From: Salvia splendens
Taxonomy: Eukaryota; Streptophyta; Magnoliopsida; Lamiales; Lamiaceae
Assembly: GCF_004379255.2 (NCBI RefSeq)
Contig: NC_056038.1
Span: forward strand, 8,842,729-8,906,728
Length of the DNA stretch: 64,000 bases
Reading direction: 5' to 3'
Part shown: positions 47,816-58,505 of the stretch, one piece after another
How positions within the stretch are numbered: the first letter of the stretch is position 1
How the letters are laid out: every line of letters starts with the position of its first letter
Made by a program: the position numbers and the translations under genes
Notes under the pieces: generated by a model
Told to the model about the DNA's origin: nothing
Database searches by the model: none
The model's input: only the letters and a program-made list of their open reading frames with translations

Positions 47816-48018
47816 TTGTAAAGAAATATTAATTGGATTAATATTTTATAATTTTATTTTAATTTAGAATTAATATAAATAATTAAATCCACTTTTAATT
47901 AGAGAATAAAATTTGATTTTATTTGTTGAGCATTATTTGATTTCTTATGTGATAAGCATGCTATTTGATTTTATGTTTATTTATTCAACTATAGTAGTTA
48001 GAGACCGTTTTATTGTTT

Positions 48019-48134
48019 GGGTAGGCGGCGTCCAGTATGTGTAGTCCGTGTTATACTATGTCTGGGTAGGCGGCGCCCAGTATTTGTAGTTTGTGTTATA
48101 CTATGTCTGGGTAGGCGGCGGCCAGTAAATGTTT
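48019..48134. repeat. 45-bp tandem repeat in Copia 2
   Basis: The unit GGGTAGGCGGCG(T/C)CCAGTAT...GTTATACTATGTCT starts at 48019, 48064 and 48109; the third copy is partial. It is in the non-coding leader between the captured insert and gag. Confidence 0.85.
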
Positions 48135-48699
48135 GAAATTTAATATCAGATATTATATTCACAGAACTAGTATCACACTTTTCCCCACAAAATATAAGTC
48201 TTGTTTTTTGAAACAAACGCGTCGTCCATCACAATTGTTTGATGCTCCTAGCCTTTTCGACCATGAGTTTTGCGCCCTCGCGTTTACTCTAAATCCACAA
48301 GGTTTAGGAACATTCATAGATGCATAGTTGGCATCGTGTGATGGGGTTGACTTGCTTAAATTATTTTGAGTAGCCCTCGCAACCAAATGATTTATGGACG
48401 CATATTAATTAGATTAATAAACCAAGAATTGTAAAATTGTTGTTACAATTGGCTTGGAGGCTTACCTGGTGATATTATTGTAGTCATCAGCCCTCGCAGA
48501 GGCTACAACTATATAGACTTGGATCTTGGACCACTAAAATTTATATTTGATATAAATTCATATTTTATGTTTGGGGGCATAATATATGTTAAAATTAGTG
48601 GGAGCTAATCAATACAATAAACTCTTGTTTGATTAGTGCGATTGTGATCTTTGTATGCTTTTCTAATTTGCTTTTCGTTTTATTTTCTGTTCAGATAAT

Positions 48700-49662
48700 A
48701 TGTCAAACTTATCTTATGAGTGTATGATGGAAACAAACAAATTGACTAGGTCAAATTTCACGGAGTAGCAGAGAGACTGCCCAAAACTCAAGGCACAAGG
48801 TGCAACGAGTGAGAGCTCAGCTATGTTTGTCATTGAGATAAATATGTCTATGAATAACTCACAATCCTGGGTATTGGATACCGCTTGTGGTTCACACATT
48901 TGTAATAATGTGCAAAGTTTAATTGACAGCAGGAAAGTGAGGCCTGGGGAAGTAGACCTACGTGTTGGAAATGGAGCAAAAGTTGCTGCCGAACGCGTGG
49001 GAACTTATAGATTAGATCTTCCCTCAGGACATAGACTAGATTTACATAATTGTTATTTCGTTCCAGTTATTTCAAAGAATATTATTTCCATTTCGATGTT
49101 GGACATCGAAGGTTTTTCCTTCCATTTTGCAAACAGCAGGTGCTCGTTTTCTAATAATGGATTGTTTTATGGAAATGCCTCTTTAGAGAATGGATTATAT
49201 ATGCTTGAATGCAAACTAGATATTCTCAATGTACAAAATAAAAGACTTAAGCTATGTAATACGGATAATGCTACTTATCTTTGGCATTGTAGACATGGTC
49301 ATATCAATGAGAAAAGGATAGCGAGATTGAGAAAGTTAGACTATCTAAATTCATTTGATTTTGAATCATATGGTGCTTGTGAATTCTGTCCCAAAGGAAA
49401 GATGACTAATAAGCCACTTTCTGGGAAAGGGGTGCGTGCTAATGATGTGCTAGAGTTGATCCACACAGATGTGTGCGGACCGTTTCCAACTCAAGCAAAA
49501 GGTGGTTATTCGTACTTCATTACTTTCACTGATGATTTGACAAGGTACGGATATGTGTATCTTATGAAACACAAATCTGAGGCCTTTGAGAAATTTATAG
49601 AGTTTAAGTGTGAAGTTGAGAAACAACTTGGGAAAAGTATAAAAACTCTTCGATCAGATTGA
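48700..49662 (+). pseudogene. Copia 2 gag remnant joined to PR and first half of IN
   Basis: The gag ATG is at 48700 (MSNLSYECMMETNKLTRSNF), but after about 24 codons the frame meets a TAG (48766-48768). It then jumps at once to sequence that normally follows the zinc knuckle (CPKLKAQGA). The bulk of gag is therefore deleted. The uninterrupted part from 48823 has protease motif LDTACGSHIC, GAG-pre-integrase LWHCRHGHINEKRIARL and the first part of integrase (HTDVCGPFPT, FTDDLTRYGYVYLMK). It ends at a TGA (49660-49662) in the conserved SD-x-GGEY block, a likely CGA-to-TGA change. It cannot make virus-like particles by itself. Confidence 0.88.
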
Positions 49663-49674
49663 GGCGGGGAATAC

Positions 49675-51201
49675 TTGAGCCGAGAATTTCTTGATTACTT
49701 GAAATCGCATGGAATTCAGTCGGACTGGACACCTCCTGGTACACCACAAATGAATGGAGTATCTGAAAGGAGAAACCGAACATTATTAGATATGGTTCGA
49801 TCCATGATGAGTTTAGCTAGTCTTCATTTATTTCTCTGGGGTCATGCTTTATTGACTGATATTTACATTCTGAATAGAGTTCCATCTAAATCAGTTGAGA
49901 AAACACCATATGAGTTATGGTATGACAAAAAGCCTTGTCTTAACTATATGCGGACCTGGAGTTGTCCAGCTTTTGTTAAGAAACAAATGACTGATAAGTT
50001 GGAATCTAAAAGTGAGAAGTGTTACTTTGTGGGATATCCTAAACAAACTAGGGGATACGATTTCTACTGTCCTGAAAATCACAAGGTAATAACATCAAGG
50101 AATGTGACGTTCCTTGAAGACAGTTATGTCTGCAAGGAACAAGGTCAAAATACTGTTGATCTTAAAGAAATTCAAGAACCACAAGTTAACAATGAGGATG
50201 ATGTATTGTCAAATGGTTTGAACAATAACTCAGTAGGAGTTTTTGATGATCTATTGGGAGGGGAAGATACTATTAGAGGAGACCTTAGAGGGACTCTCGA
50301 AGAACCTCCTCAAGACAATGAGATGCATCAAATACAAGATGATACAATAGTTGCATCACATCTACCTCAAGAAGATCATAGTGATATTCCTGGGCCTACT
50401 CACAATCAGAATGAACAGCCCGAGCCAGAAGAAAACCAACTCAATAGGCCTAGAAGGATTCGTCGTGCACCTGAGAGACTGAATCTAATGGTTGAGAACC
50501 AAGATGATGTAGTTGATTTAGATGATGATGAGCCTAAGACCTATACTGAGGAGGTGTCGGACACCGATCGAGAGAAGTGGCTTGAAGCCTTGATATCTGA
50601 AATGGACTCGATGTACTTCAACTTAGTCTGGGAACTAGTTGACTTGCCAAATGGGGTTTACCCCATAGGTTGCAAATGGATCTTCAAAAAGAAGAGAGAT
50701 GCAGATGGCAAAGTACAAACCTACAAGGCTAGGTTAGTGGCAAAGGGTTATAGTCAGCGCGAAGGCATTGACTATGATGAAACCTTTTCGCCAGTTGCTA
50801 AGATCAAGTCCATTAGGATATTACTTGCAATTGCTGCATACTACAATTTCGACATTTGGCAAATGGATGTCAAAACCGCATTTCTCAATGGAGAATTAGA
50901 AGGCGATGTCTATATGACACATCCAGAAGGTTTTGTATCGAAAGAAAGGCCGAATGCAGTGTGCAAGCTAAAGAAGTCCATCTATGGACTTAAGCAAGCT
51001 TCGAGGAGTTGGAATATTTGTTTTGACAGAACAATCAAATCGTTTGGTTTTGTCAGAAGCAAAGAGGACCCATGTGTTTATAGTAAACGCGAGAATGGAA
51101 ACGATGTCTTCCTTATCATATATGTTGATGACATCTTGATTATGGGAAGCGATCGTTCCATGATGCAATCCGTGAAAGAATGGTTTCTAGTTCCTTTATG
51201 A
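49675..51201 (+). pseudogene. Copia 2 pol, second half of IN and RT
   Basis: The frame resumes after the TGA with the integrase C-terminal half ([20 protein letters not shown], holding the catalytic Glu), a variable acidic linker, then RT ([48 protein letters not shown]). It ends by frameshift near 51180. RT motifs are intact, so the element died recently. Confidence 0.88.
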
Positions 51202-52079
51202 TGAAGGATCTGGGTGATGCTTCCTACATCCTTGGAATCAAGATCTATCGAGATAGACCGAATAGGATGTTGGGATTATCACAATCCACTTACATAGACA
51301 AGTTGCTAAGGCGCTTCTCAATGGAGAATTCTAAGAAAGGTTTTCTTCCAATGGGACATGGCATTGTATTGTCAAAGAAGGATTGTCCTTCTAATGACAA
51401 AGAAAGAGACATCATGAAAAGGATCCCGTATGCTTCGGCGATAGGATCTATTATGTATGCCATGATTTCTACTAGGCCAGATGTGGCCTATGCGCTTAGC
51501 ATGACAGGCAGATTTCAGTAAAATCCCGGTGAGGAACATTGGAAAACTGTTAAGACTATTCTTAAGTACCTTAGAAGGACTAAAGAATATTTCTTAGTCT
51601 ATGGTGGACAACCAGAGTTATCAGTTACTGGGTACACTGATGCTAGTTTCCAAACAGACCATGACGACTATAAGTCTCAGTCTGGATATGTTTTTTTCCT
51701 CAATTGTGGAGCAGTGAGTTGGAATAGTTCCAAACAAGGTACAACTGCCGATTCCACCACCGAAGCCGAGTATATTGCTGCATCTGAAGCTGCCAAAGAA
51801 GCTGTTGCTTTGTTAGAGTTCGTCAAAGAACTGGGTGTCATTCCGAGTGCCAATAGTGCAATACCTTTGTATTGTGACAACACTGGTGCTGTTGCGCAAG
51901 CAAAAGAACCCAGAGCTACGAACAGGAACAAGCATGTTCCCAGAAGATATCATCTGATCAGAGAAATAATTGAAAGAGGCGACATAAAATTAGAAAGAGT
52001 ACCCACTGATGATAACTTGGCTGATCCTTTCACCAAACCGTTATGTATAGCAAACACAACAAGCACTTTGAGAGCTTAG
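51180..52079 (+). pseudogene. Copia 2 RT end and RNase H, interrupted
   Basis: Continues in another frame ([20 protein letters not shown], then PYASAIGSIMYAMISTRPDV) to a TAA at 51519-51521. After that stop the RNase H domain reads on in frame: TGYTDASFQTDHDDYKSQSG, then STTEAEYIAASEAAKEAV and DNLADPFTKPL. Short of the stop and the frameshift the family domains are complete. Confidence 0.85.
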
Positions 52080-53128
52080 GTGTTATGCATGTTGGTAGAT
52101 GGCTTTGAATCAGTGGGAGTTACAGTTATATGTCTTAGAAACATTTTGTGTTGAGACAATATTACTTGATCACATTATATGAAAATTTTATTTCCTATGG
52201 GTTTTGTGCACTTATTGGAATAATTGTTTTAAATGTTTGATTTTATTCTAAATATTGTTCCCTTGAATTGTGACTGTCGTTAATGGTGTGAGACATTAAT
52301 GATATATTATAATTCTAAAATAGCCATAACCAATGATCATCAAGAATGTGATATTGGTGATATGTTATAGGTTAGCATGAGGTTTGCATCACATTCTTCG
52401 AGAATGTAGTTGTTCTCACAACTATGAGATATTAGATACTCGTGATGGACACATGGTATACTTTGGAGAGTATTGGTATACCCTACTATTAAACTGTTTT
52501 GTTGAGTGTCTACAGTTTATTAGTACATGAAGTATATAATAGTCCTTGGATCTGAGGTCATTACACATTTTGTTTGTTGAGTGGTGTGCTTTGACCTTGT
52601 ACAACGCTTTGCCTCCCCTCGGAGGATTAAGACACGGACTTGTGTTGGGTACATCATAAGATAAATAGAAATGGTAGTTGAGCCAAGAATGAGATTCATT
52701 CCTCGATTAGAATTTCGAGAGAACACTCAAATTCTCTATATTACTTGACCATTAAGTCATTAGCCAATGCAAAGATATATTTAATTAAAGTAATTGAATA
52801 TGATCGAATGGGTCATTTAATAAAGATGAGATAAAGTGATTGAGCTATTTGGATTACACATGACAAATCTTAGGCTCAATCGGGTGGTTCGTGAATGAAA
52901 GGATGTTACTATAAACTTTGTGTAAAGGCTTGTTTACCGAATTCACGTAAACGTCCTTCATATATCGAGCTACGCTGCCAACGCAGTCTAGGAGTTATGT
53001 GCAGACTTCGATTAGATCGTCGTCGATAATGAGGGCCTAAAGGGTCACACTATAAGTGTATTTTGATCCTCTCAAGGGTACAAAGTTGGAACTGCGTATT
53101 ATATCTAATGCTAGTCCAAGTGGGAGAT
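52080..53128 (+). other. Copia 2 internal 3' non-coding stretch
   Basis: About 1 kb between RNase H and the 3' LTR with no frame of interest. It ends with the purine-rich AAGTGGGAGAT next to the LTR. Confidence 0.6.
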
Positions 53129-53572
53129 TGAAAGGATATGGGCTAGATTAGATTAATATGGATTAAATAATTATAGTTGGGCTACAATTATAATTAGTCC
53201 ATAAGCCCAACAATCATGAAACCCTAATGACTCTTTGTCTATATAATGGTTATTTATTCTCCATTGTGGGAGATGAGAAATATCGTAACATTAGAGAGAA
53301 AATACGTAAAGCTTTGTAGAGAATTCCTAGCTTTCTCTATAGAGCGATTGTACCGAGGAATTGTTCCTGCATCGGATCAGAATACACGTGGACCTCGATA
53401 GTAGTGGATTCAACTTGCAGGACACAATTGTAGAAGAAAACACAACAACAAGTAAGATTTAGTTCCGTTGTGTATTACGTGTTCAACTTGCAATATGATT
53501 ATGAATCAAGATCTGTTATTCTTGTCTGCAATTTTCGCTGCGCTCATTAGATGAATACAAGAATTTCTAACA
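53129..53572 (+). repeat. Copia 2 3' LTR
   Basis: 444 bp, co-linear with the 5' LTR and about 98% identical by eye. It is followed by the AATAG target copy. Confidence 0.92.
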
Positions 53573-53677
53573 AATAGATCGACCGAGATGAGAAATTCAA
53601 TCTTTTGAGGTTTTCTACTACTATTTGTTATGTTTTGAGTTCTAATAAAGCGTCAGTGTCAGTAACTCAATGAATCT

Positions 53678-54264
53678 TGTAATAATGGAGTGCTCATTTC
53701 AGTTGGAAGAAGCTCGGCTAGAAAGGAGTTCGGTAAGCTCGGCTTACCGAGCTGGAACTAGCCTGGAACTAGCCGAGAAGAAGAAGAAGGCAGAAGTCGG
53801 TATGGAAGCTCGGTATGGAAGCTCGGTAAGGAAGCTCGGCGTTGAGCTGGAATGAGCCGAGAAGGAAGAGTTCGGTTGTAAGCCGAGAAGGAGTTCGGTA
53901 TTGAGCCGAGGAAGGAGTTCGGTCTTGAACCGAGAAGGTAGAAGCAACCTAGCCGAACTAGCCGTTGGAGCAGCAGTTAGTTAGCTGAGATGTAGCGGTT
54001 ATTCTTCTTGCTTTCTTGATTCTTCTTGTAGTTAGTTAGTAGCAGTTGCTACTTGATTATAGAGCTTTAAATAGCTCACCGTGTATGTAGTTTAGAGAAG
54101 AGTTTAATCAATAAAGAGTTTTCCAGTTTTCTCTCCAAGCTTATCATCTTCAATACTCAAAGTGTGAGTGTGTGTGTTTTCTGCATTGTGTGATCTCATA
54201 CAACAGTGAGTGTGTGTGTGATCTTATTGAGTGTGTGTAAGCCTTGTGTGCGTAAATCCCAACA
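53678..54264 (+). repeat. Copia 3 5' LTR
   Basis: Starts TGTAATAATGG and ends AATCCCAACA. The left half is an array of AGTTCGGT / AAGCTCGG / AGCCGAG(A)AGG motifs in both orientations that could pair. A TTTAAATAGCTC TATA-like box is near 54066. It appears identical to the 3' LTR. Confidence 0.93.
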
Positions 54265-54266
54265 AG

Positions 54267-54284
54267 TGGCGCCGTCTGTGGGAA
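54267..54284 (+). promoter_or_regulatory. Copia 3 primer-binding site
   Basis: TGGCGCCGTCTGTGGGAA, two bases after the LTR. The same 18 bases follow the Gypsy LTR at 62158. The TGG start fits pairing to the CCA end of a tRNA; I do not assign which tRNA. Confidence 0.8.
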
Positions 54285-54328
54285 AGGGATATTGAAGCTG
54301 ATTTGCAGAGGATCAAACGGTTTCAGAG

Positions 54329-56863
54329 ATGGCAGCAAGGCTTGATGCAGAGAAGTTCACAGGCAAGAATGATTATGGCCTGTGGAAGATGAAGATGAAG
54401 GCGGTTTTAATTCAACAAGGCTTGGCGGCAGTTCTTGCAAAACCAGATGAGAAAGGAAAGGCTCCAGTGCTTGATGAAAAAGCTCAGGCAAAGATGGAGG
54501 AGATGCAGCTCAAGGCACATTCTGCAGTGATTCTGTGCCTTGGAGATAAGGTCTTGAGGGAAGTTCAAGAAGCCAAGACTGCGGTGGAGATCTTGGACAA
54601 GTTAGATGAAGTTTACTTGGCCAAATCCTTGGCTAACCGGCTGTATCTCAAGAAGAGGCTGTATGCCTATAGTTTTTCTGGAGATAGGTCCATCATTGAG
54701 CAGCTAGAGGAGTTCAACAAGATCATTGATGACCTGGGATCTGTTGATGTCAAGATCTCAGATGAGGATAAGGCCATTCTCACATTGAATGCCTTGCCTA
54801 GCTCGTATGACCAGCTAAGTGATGCAATTATCTATGGAAGAGATAAACCTATCACCTATGCAGAAGTCTATTCAGCCTTGATGGCCAAAGAACTCCAGAA
54901 GACAGCCAACAGAGACTCTGCAAGCTCCAATGTTCAAGCTGCAGAGGCCTTGAATGTGAAGAAGTTCAAGAAGCAGAACTTCAAGAAGAAGTTTGAGGGC
55001 CCTAAACCCTCAAGTTTAGATGCTCAGAAGGAAACCAGAGCTTGCTATTGGTGCAAGAAACCTGGACATTTGAAGAAAGATTGTCATGCATGGAAGAGAA
55101 AGATGGCCTCAGAGGGACACAATCAATCTGATTGTGTGGAGAGTGCTGATCCCCCGGCTCAACTCATGAATATCAGTAATAGTGGGGTCAGTCATAGGTG
55201 GATTATGGACTCGGGGTGCAGCTTCCATATGTGCCCCAATAGAAGCTGGTTTCATGATCTTCAAGAAGCATCGGGTACGGTTGTTCTTGGTAATAACCAC
55301 ATTTGTCAGATCAAAGGAATAGGGAAGGTAAAGCTAAGCCTACAAGATGGCTCTATAAAGATCCTAACTGGGGTGAGGTATATTCCAGAAGTAAAGAGGA
55401 ACCTCATCTCATTGGGAATGCTGGAACAGAAAGGGTTCACCATATTGATGAGTCAAGGAAAATTGTTTGTGAAATCTGGAGATGCAGTGATGATGGAGGC
55501 TGACAGAGAGCATATTCTCTATTATCTGAAGGCTAAGGCTGTTGATGGAGAAAGCAATGCAGTGTCAGATGATTCCATAATGCTATGGCACAAGAGATTG
55601 GGCCACCCAGCCGAAGGAAGCTTGAAAGAACTCATCAAGAAGGGTCTGATCTCTGGAGATTTCAACAAGATGGACCCCTGTGAGCAATGTATACTTGGAA
55701 AGGCTAAGAAGGCACCCTATCCTACAGGTATTCACTCTTCTACAGCCCCTTTAGACTACATACATAGTGATCTTTGGGGGCCTTCACCGGTGTGTTCAAT
55801 TGGTGGAGGAAAGTATTATCTAGCTATCATTGATGACTATACAAGAAAGTTGTGGGTATATATTCTTAAAGAAAAATCTGAAACACTCACAAAGTTCAAG
55901 ATATGGTGTAAGGAGGTTGAGCTAGAGAAGGGTAGAAGTGTTAAATGCTTAAGGACAGACAATGGCCTAGAGTTCTTGTCTGCTGAGTTTGATCTGTTTT
56001 GTAAAGAGAAGGGTATGAAGAGGCACCGGACTGTTCCTGGTAATCCTCAGCAAAATGGTGTTGTGGAGAGGATGAATAGGACAATCCTAGAGAGGGTGAG
56101 GTGCCTACTTCTTGGGTCTGGTTTGAGCAGCAGATTCTGGGGTGAGGCTGTGTATACAGCAGCCTATCTCATAAATAAATGCCCATCTACTGCCCTGAAA
56201 TCTGAAACTCCTGATTACATGTGGTATGGAGCTCACAGTGACTACTCAAAATACAAGGTGTTTGGGTGTGCAGCCTATGCTCATGCTAGGCAAAGTAAGC
56301 TTGAAGCTAGGGCTCTGAAATGTATCTTGCTGGGGTATCAGAGAGGTGTTAAGGGGTATAGGCTCTGGTGTATTGAGCCCGGTAAGCAGAAGGTCTTGGT
56401 GAGTAGGGATGTGGTGTTCTTGGAGGATCAGATGCCATTCCTGAAAGATAAGCCGGACTCCAATGAAGATGAGGGTGATTTCTTCAAGGTGGAGCCTGTG
56501 GGGGTTGGCCTAGGAGCAGGTGGAGTTATTGACTCAGGGAGTGAGTCTGATTCAGATAAAGAAGAGGCTCCAACTCAGGGCAACCAGGCTGGTGAGTCTA
56601 TATCAGACTCTATCAGGGACTATCAGCTTGCAAGGGACAGAGTTAGAAGAGAAACAAGGCCACCAACAAAGTTCTCTGATGTTGTGTATTATGCTCTGTG
56701 TGCAGCTGAAGGTATTGATGGTGCAGATCCACTCACATATAAAGAAGCTATGCAGAGTAAAGATAGAGAAAGATGGATTGAAGCCATGAATGAGGAAATA
56801 GAGTCTTTACTCAAGAACAAAACATGGATTTTGGTGGACAAATCCAAGCTGAATACAGATTGA
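54329..56863 (+). CDS. Copia 3 gag-protease-integrase polyprotein (RT absent)
   Basis: An intact frame of 844 residues from the ATG at 54329. Gag with UBN2-type core begins LDAEKFTGKNDYGLWKMKMK. The zinc knuckle CYWCKKPGHLKKDC lies near residue 238. Protease MDSGCSFHMCPN is near 293, GAG-pre-integrase WHKRLGHPAEGSL near 418, and the integrase core with HSDLWGP (about 480), LRTDNGLEF and ERMNRT (about 580). It reaches the start of the RT domain (ERWIEAMNEEIESLLKNKTW), then stops at LVDKSKLNTD. Full Copia polyproteins of this type are about 1300 residues, so about 450 are missing. An open frame with no lesions and identical LTRs suggest the frame is under recent use; copying must rely on RT supplied elsewhere. 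Alternatively the deletion arose after insertion. Confidence 0.88.
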   Translation: MAARLDAEKFTGKNDYGLWKMKMKAVLIQQGLAAVLAKPDEKGKAPVLDEKAQAKMEEMQLKAHSAVILCLGDKVLREVQEAKTAVEILDKLDEVYLAKSLANRLYLKKRLYAYSFSGDRSIIEQLEEFNKIIDDLGSVDVKISDEDKAILTLNALPSSYDQLSDAIIYGRDKPITYAEVYSALMAKELQKTANRDSASSNVQAAEALNVKKFKKQNFKKKFEGPKPSSLDAQKETRACYWCKKPGHLKKDCHAWKRKMASEGHNQSDCVESADPPAQLMNISNSGVSHRWIMDSGCSFHMCPNRSWFHDLQEASGTVVLGNNHICQIKGIGKVKLSLQDGSIKILTGVRYIPEVKRNLISLGMLEQKGFTILMSQGKLFVKSGDAVMMEADREHILYYLKAKAVDGESNAVSDDSIMLWHKRLGHPAEGSLKELIKKGLISGDFNKMDPCEQCILGKAKKAPYPTGIHSSTAPLDYIHSDLWGPSPVCSIGGGKYYLAIIDDYTRKLWVYILKEKSETLTKFKIWCKEVELEKGRSVKCLRTDNGLEFLSAEFDLFCKEKGMKRHRTVPGNPQQNGVVERMNRTILERVRCLLLGSGLSSRFWGEAVYTAAYLINKCPSTALKSETPDYMWYGAHSDYSKYKVFGCAAYAHARQSKLEARALKCILLGYQRGVKGYRLWCIEPGKQKVLVSRDVVFLEDQMPFLKDKPDSNEDEGDFFKVEPVGVGLGAGGVIDSGSESDSDKEEAPTQGNQAGESISDSIRDYQLARDRVRRETRPPTKFSDVVYYALCAAEGIDGADPLTYKEAMQSKDRERWIEAMNEEIESLLKNKTWILVDKSKLNTD

Positions 56864-56873
56864 AAAGGGGAGA

Positions 56874-56990
56874 GTGAAGGTGATTAAGATTAACACCTTG
56901 CACAATCCGGCTGACATGCTAACGAAGTCTCTAGGTAGAGACAAGTTTGACCATTGCAAGAAATGGATCAATGTTTGTGCAAGAACTGAG
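56874..56990 (+). pseudogene. Copia 3 RNase H C-terminal tail
   Basis: After the stop of the polyprotein, a short frame reads KVIKINTLHNPADMLTKSLG followed by DKFDHCKKW, the last residues of a Copia RNase H. Together with the truncated RT start it marks the two sides of the internal deletion, near 56850-56880. Confidence 0.8.
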
Positions 56991-57011
56991 ATGAGCCCTC
57001 AGGTGGAGAAT

Positions 57012-57598
57012 TGTAATAATGGAGTGCTCATTTCAGTTGGAAGAAGCTCGGCTAGAAAGGAGTTCGGTAAGCTCGGCTTACCGAGCTGGAACTAGCCTGG
57101 AACTAGCCGAGAAGAAGAAGAAGGCAGAAGTCGGTATGGAAGCTCGGTATGGAAGCTCGGTAAGGAAGCTCGGCGTTGAGCTGGAATGAGCCGAGAAGGA
57201 AGAGTTCGGTTGTAAGCCGAGAAGGAGTTCGGTATTGAGCCGAGGAAGGAGTTCGGTCTTGAACCGAGAAGGTAGAAGCAACCTAGCCGAACTAGCCGTT
57301 GGAGCAGCAGTTAGTTAGCTGAGATGTAGCGGTTATTCTTCTTGCTTTCTTGATTCTTCTTGTAGTTAGTTAGTAGCAGTTGCTACTTGATTATAGAGCT
57401 TTAAATAGCTCACCGTGTATGTAGTTTAGAGAAGAGTTTAATCAATAAAGAGTTTTCCAGTTTTCTCTCCAAGCTTATCATCTTCAATACTCAAAGTGTG
57501 AGTGTGTGTGTTTTCTGCATTGTGTGATCTCATACAACAGTGAGTGTGTGTGTGATCTTATTGAGTGTGTGTAAGCCTTGTGTGCGTAAATCCCAACA
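57012..57598 (+). repeat. Copia 3 3' LTR
   Basis: 587 bp, apparently identical to the 5' LTR. The purine tract AGGTGGAGAA ends at 57010. It is followed by the AATCT target copy. Confidence 0.93.
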
Positions 57599-57603
57599 AA
57601 TCT

Positions 57604-58505
57604 TTCAATTAATGAGGTGTGGTAAGCATTAACGGACAAAAGATGGTTCTAACTTCTAAGCTAATTGTGTTAGTTAGTGCGATTAATCATTAATCAGCTA
57701 AGCTCAATTAATGAGATGTGTGGAAGCATTAACTGACAATGTCAGTCTAAGTAATGGATTTGGATCACTGCGGTGCACCTCACAAAATAATTTTTTAATA
57801 ATAAAAAAAAATATTTTTTTATTGTTTTGTGAGGTGCAGTGATGTGCGCAGGGGATCCAAATCCCTAAGTAATGTGCTACACTTATTATAAATGTTTTGG
57901 CCATGCAGAAGCATTTCAATTGCTGCTGCCAACATTAATTCATTCATGATTCGAGGCATCACTACTATAATTATGACCATATGATATGAATACAAATAGG
58001 CAGTATGTTGAAATGGATACCCGCACCCACTAGTAGAAACACATAAACACAAGGAGGGGCTTATAGCCCCCTCACGAATTTTAAAAATATTTTATTTATT
58101 ATATAATATCACCAAATTTTAACATATTTTGTGTAAATTATTGTATAAAAGCGCTTATAGTTACACAAGAAAATAATCAAAACAAGAATGCATCTAAATC
58201 TAGAAATGCAGTCCAAATTTTGGCCTTAGAATTAGATGATCTAATGGTCAATAATTAATCAAAACACGTAAAGTCATAATTAAGCAGTTTTAGGTCATAT
58301 TATAAGATTTGAGTTTAATGTCATGTTAAGATATTTTAGGCCATTCTTTGTTAGCATGACCTAAAAATAGATTAACAATGATCTAAAAAAGTCATACGTG
58401 TGATATTGTTCTGCGTTTCTGTATTAAATATAGTTTTTCATAGATTAAAACCCTGCACCCGATCTCTTCAAAATTGTTGGTTTGGGATGATGGAAGAATG
58501 GTCTA
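57604..58505. other. Spacer with short repeats
   Basis: AT-rich. A direct repeat, CAATTAATGAG(G/A)TGTG...AAGCATTAAC, occurs near 57606-57640 and 57706-57741, and a foldback follows at 57758-57866. No gene is supported. Confidence 0.5.
57758..57866. repeat. Short foldback element
   Basis: Left arm GGATTTGGATC...GTGCACCTCACAAAA; right arm TTTTGTGAGGTGCA...GGATCCAAATCC. The arms are inverted around an A/T-rich loop of about 45 bp. It is probably a tiny MITE; no clear target duplication. Confidence 0.65.

Larger units (their letters stand above)
46412..53572 (+). mobile_element. Copia 2: decayed LTR retrotransposon with captured host sequence
   Basis: A 7161-bp element with a perfect AATAG target duplication (46407-46411 and 53573-53577) and two 444-bp LTRs with about 8 differences by eye. 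The primer-binding site TGGTATCAGAGC (initiator Met) is at 46857-46868 and the purine tract TGGGAGAT lies before the 3' LTR. The internal part carries an unusual GC-rich segment (about 47070-47660), a 45-bp tandem repeat, a gutted gag and a pol broken by at least three lesions. Confidence 0.93.
53678..57598 (+). mobile_element. Copia 3: young RT-less LTR retrotransposon
   Basis: A 3921-bp element with a perfect AATCT target duplication (53673-53677 and 57599-57603). Both LTRs are 587 bp (53678-54264 and 57012-57598) and I see no difference between them. An intact gag-PR-IN frame is present, but RT and nearly all RNase H are missing; only the last RNase H residues remain before the purine tract and 3' LTR. 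The primer-binding site is TGGCGCCGTCTGTGGGAA, not the usual initiator-Met type. Confidence 0.93.

Noticed and set aside
53744..53947. Identical 67-codon minus-strand frames at 53744 and 57078 as a duplicated gene
   Set aside because: They are the same part of the two Copia 3 LTRs; composition reflects the AGTTCGG array.
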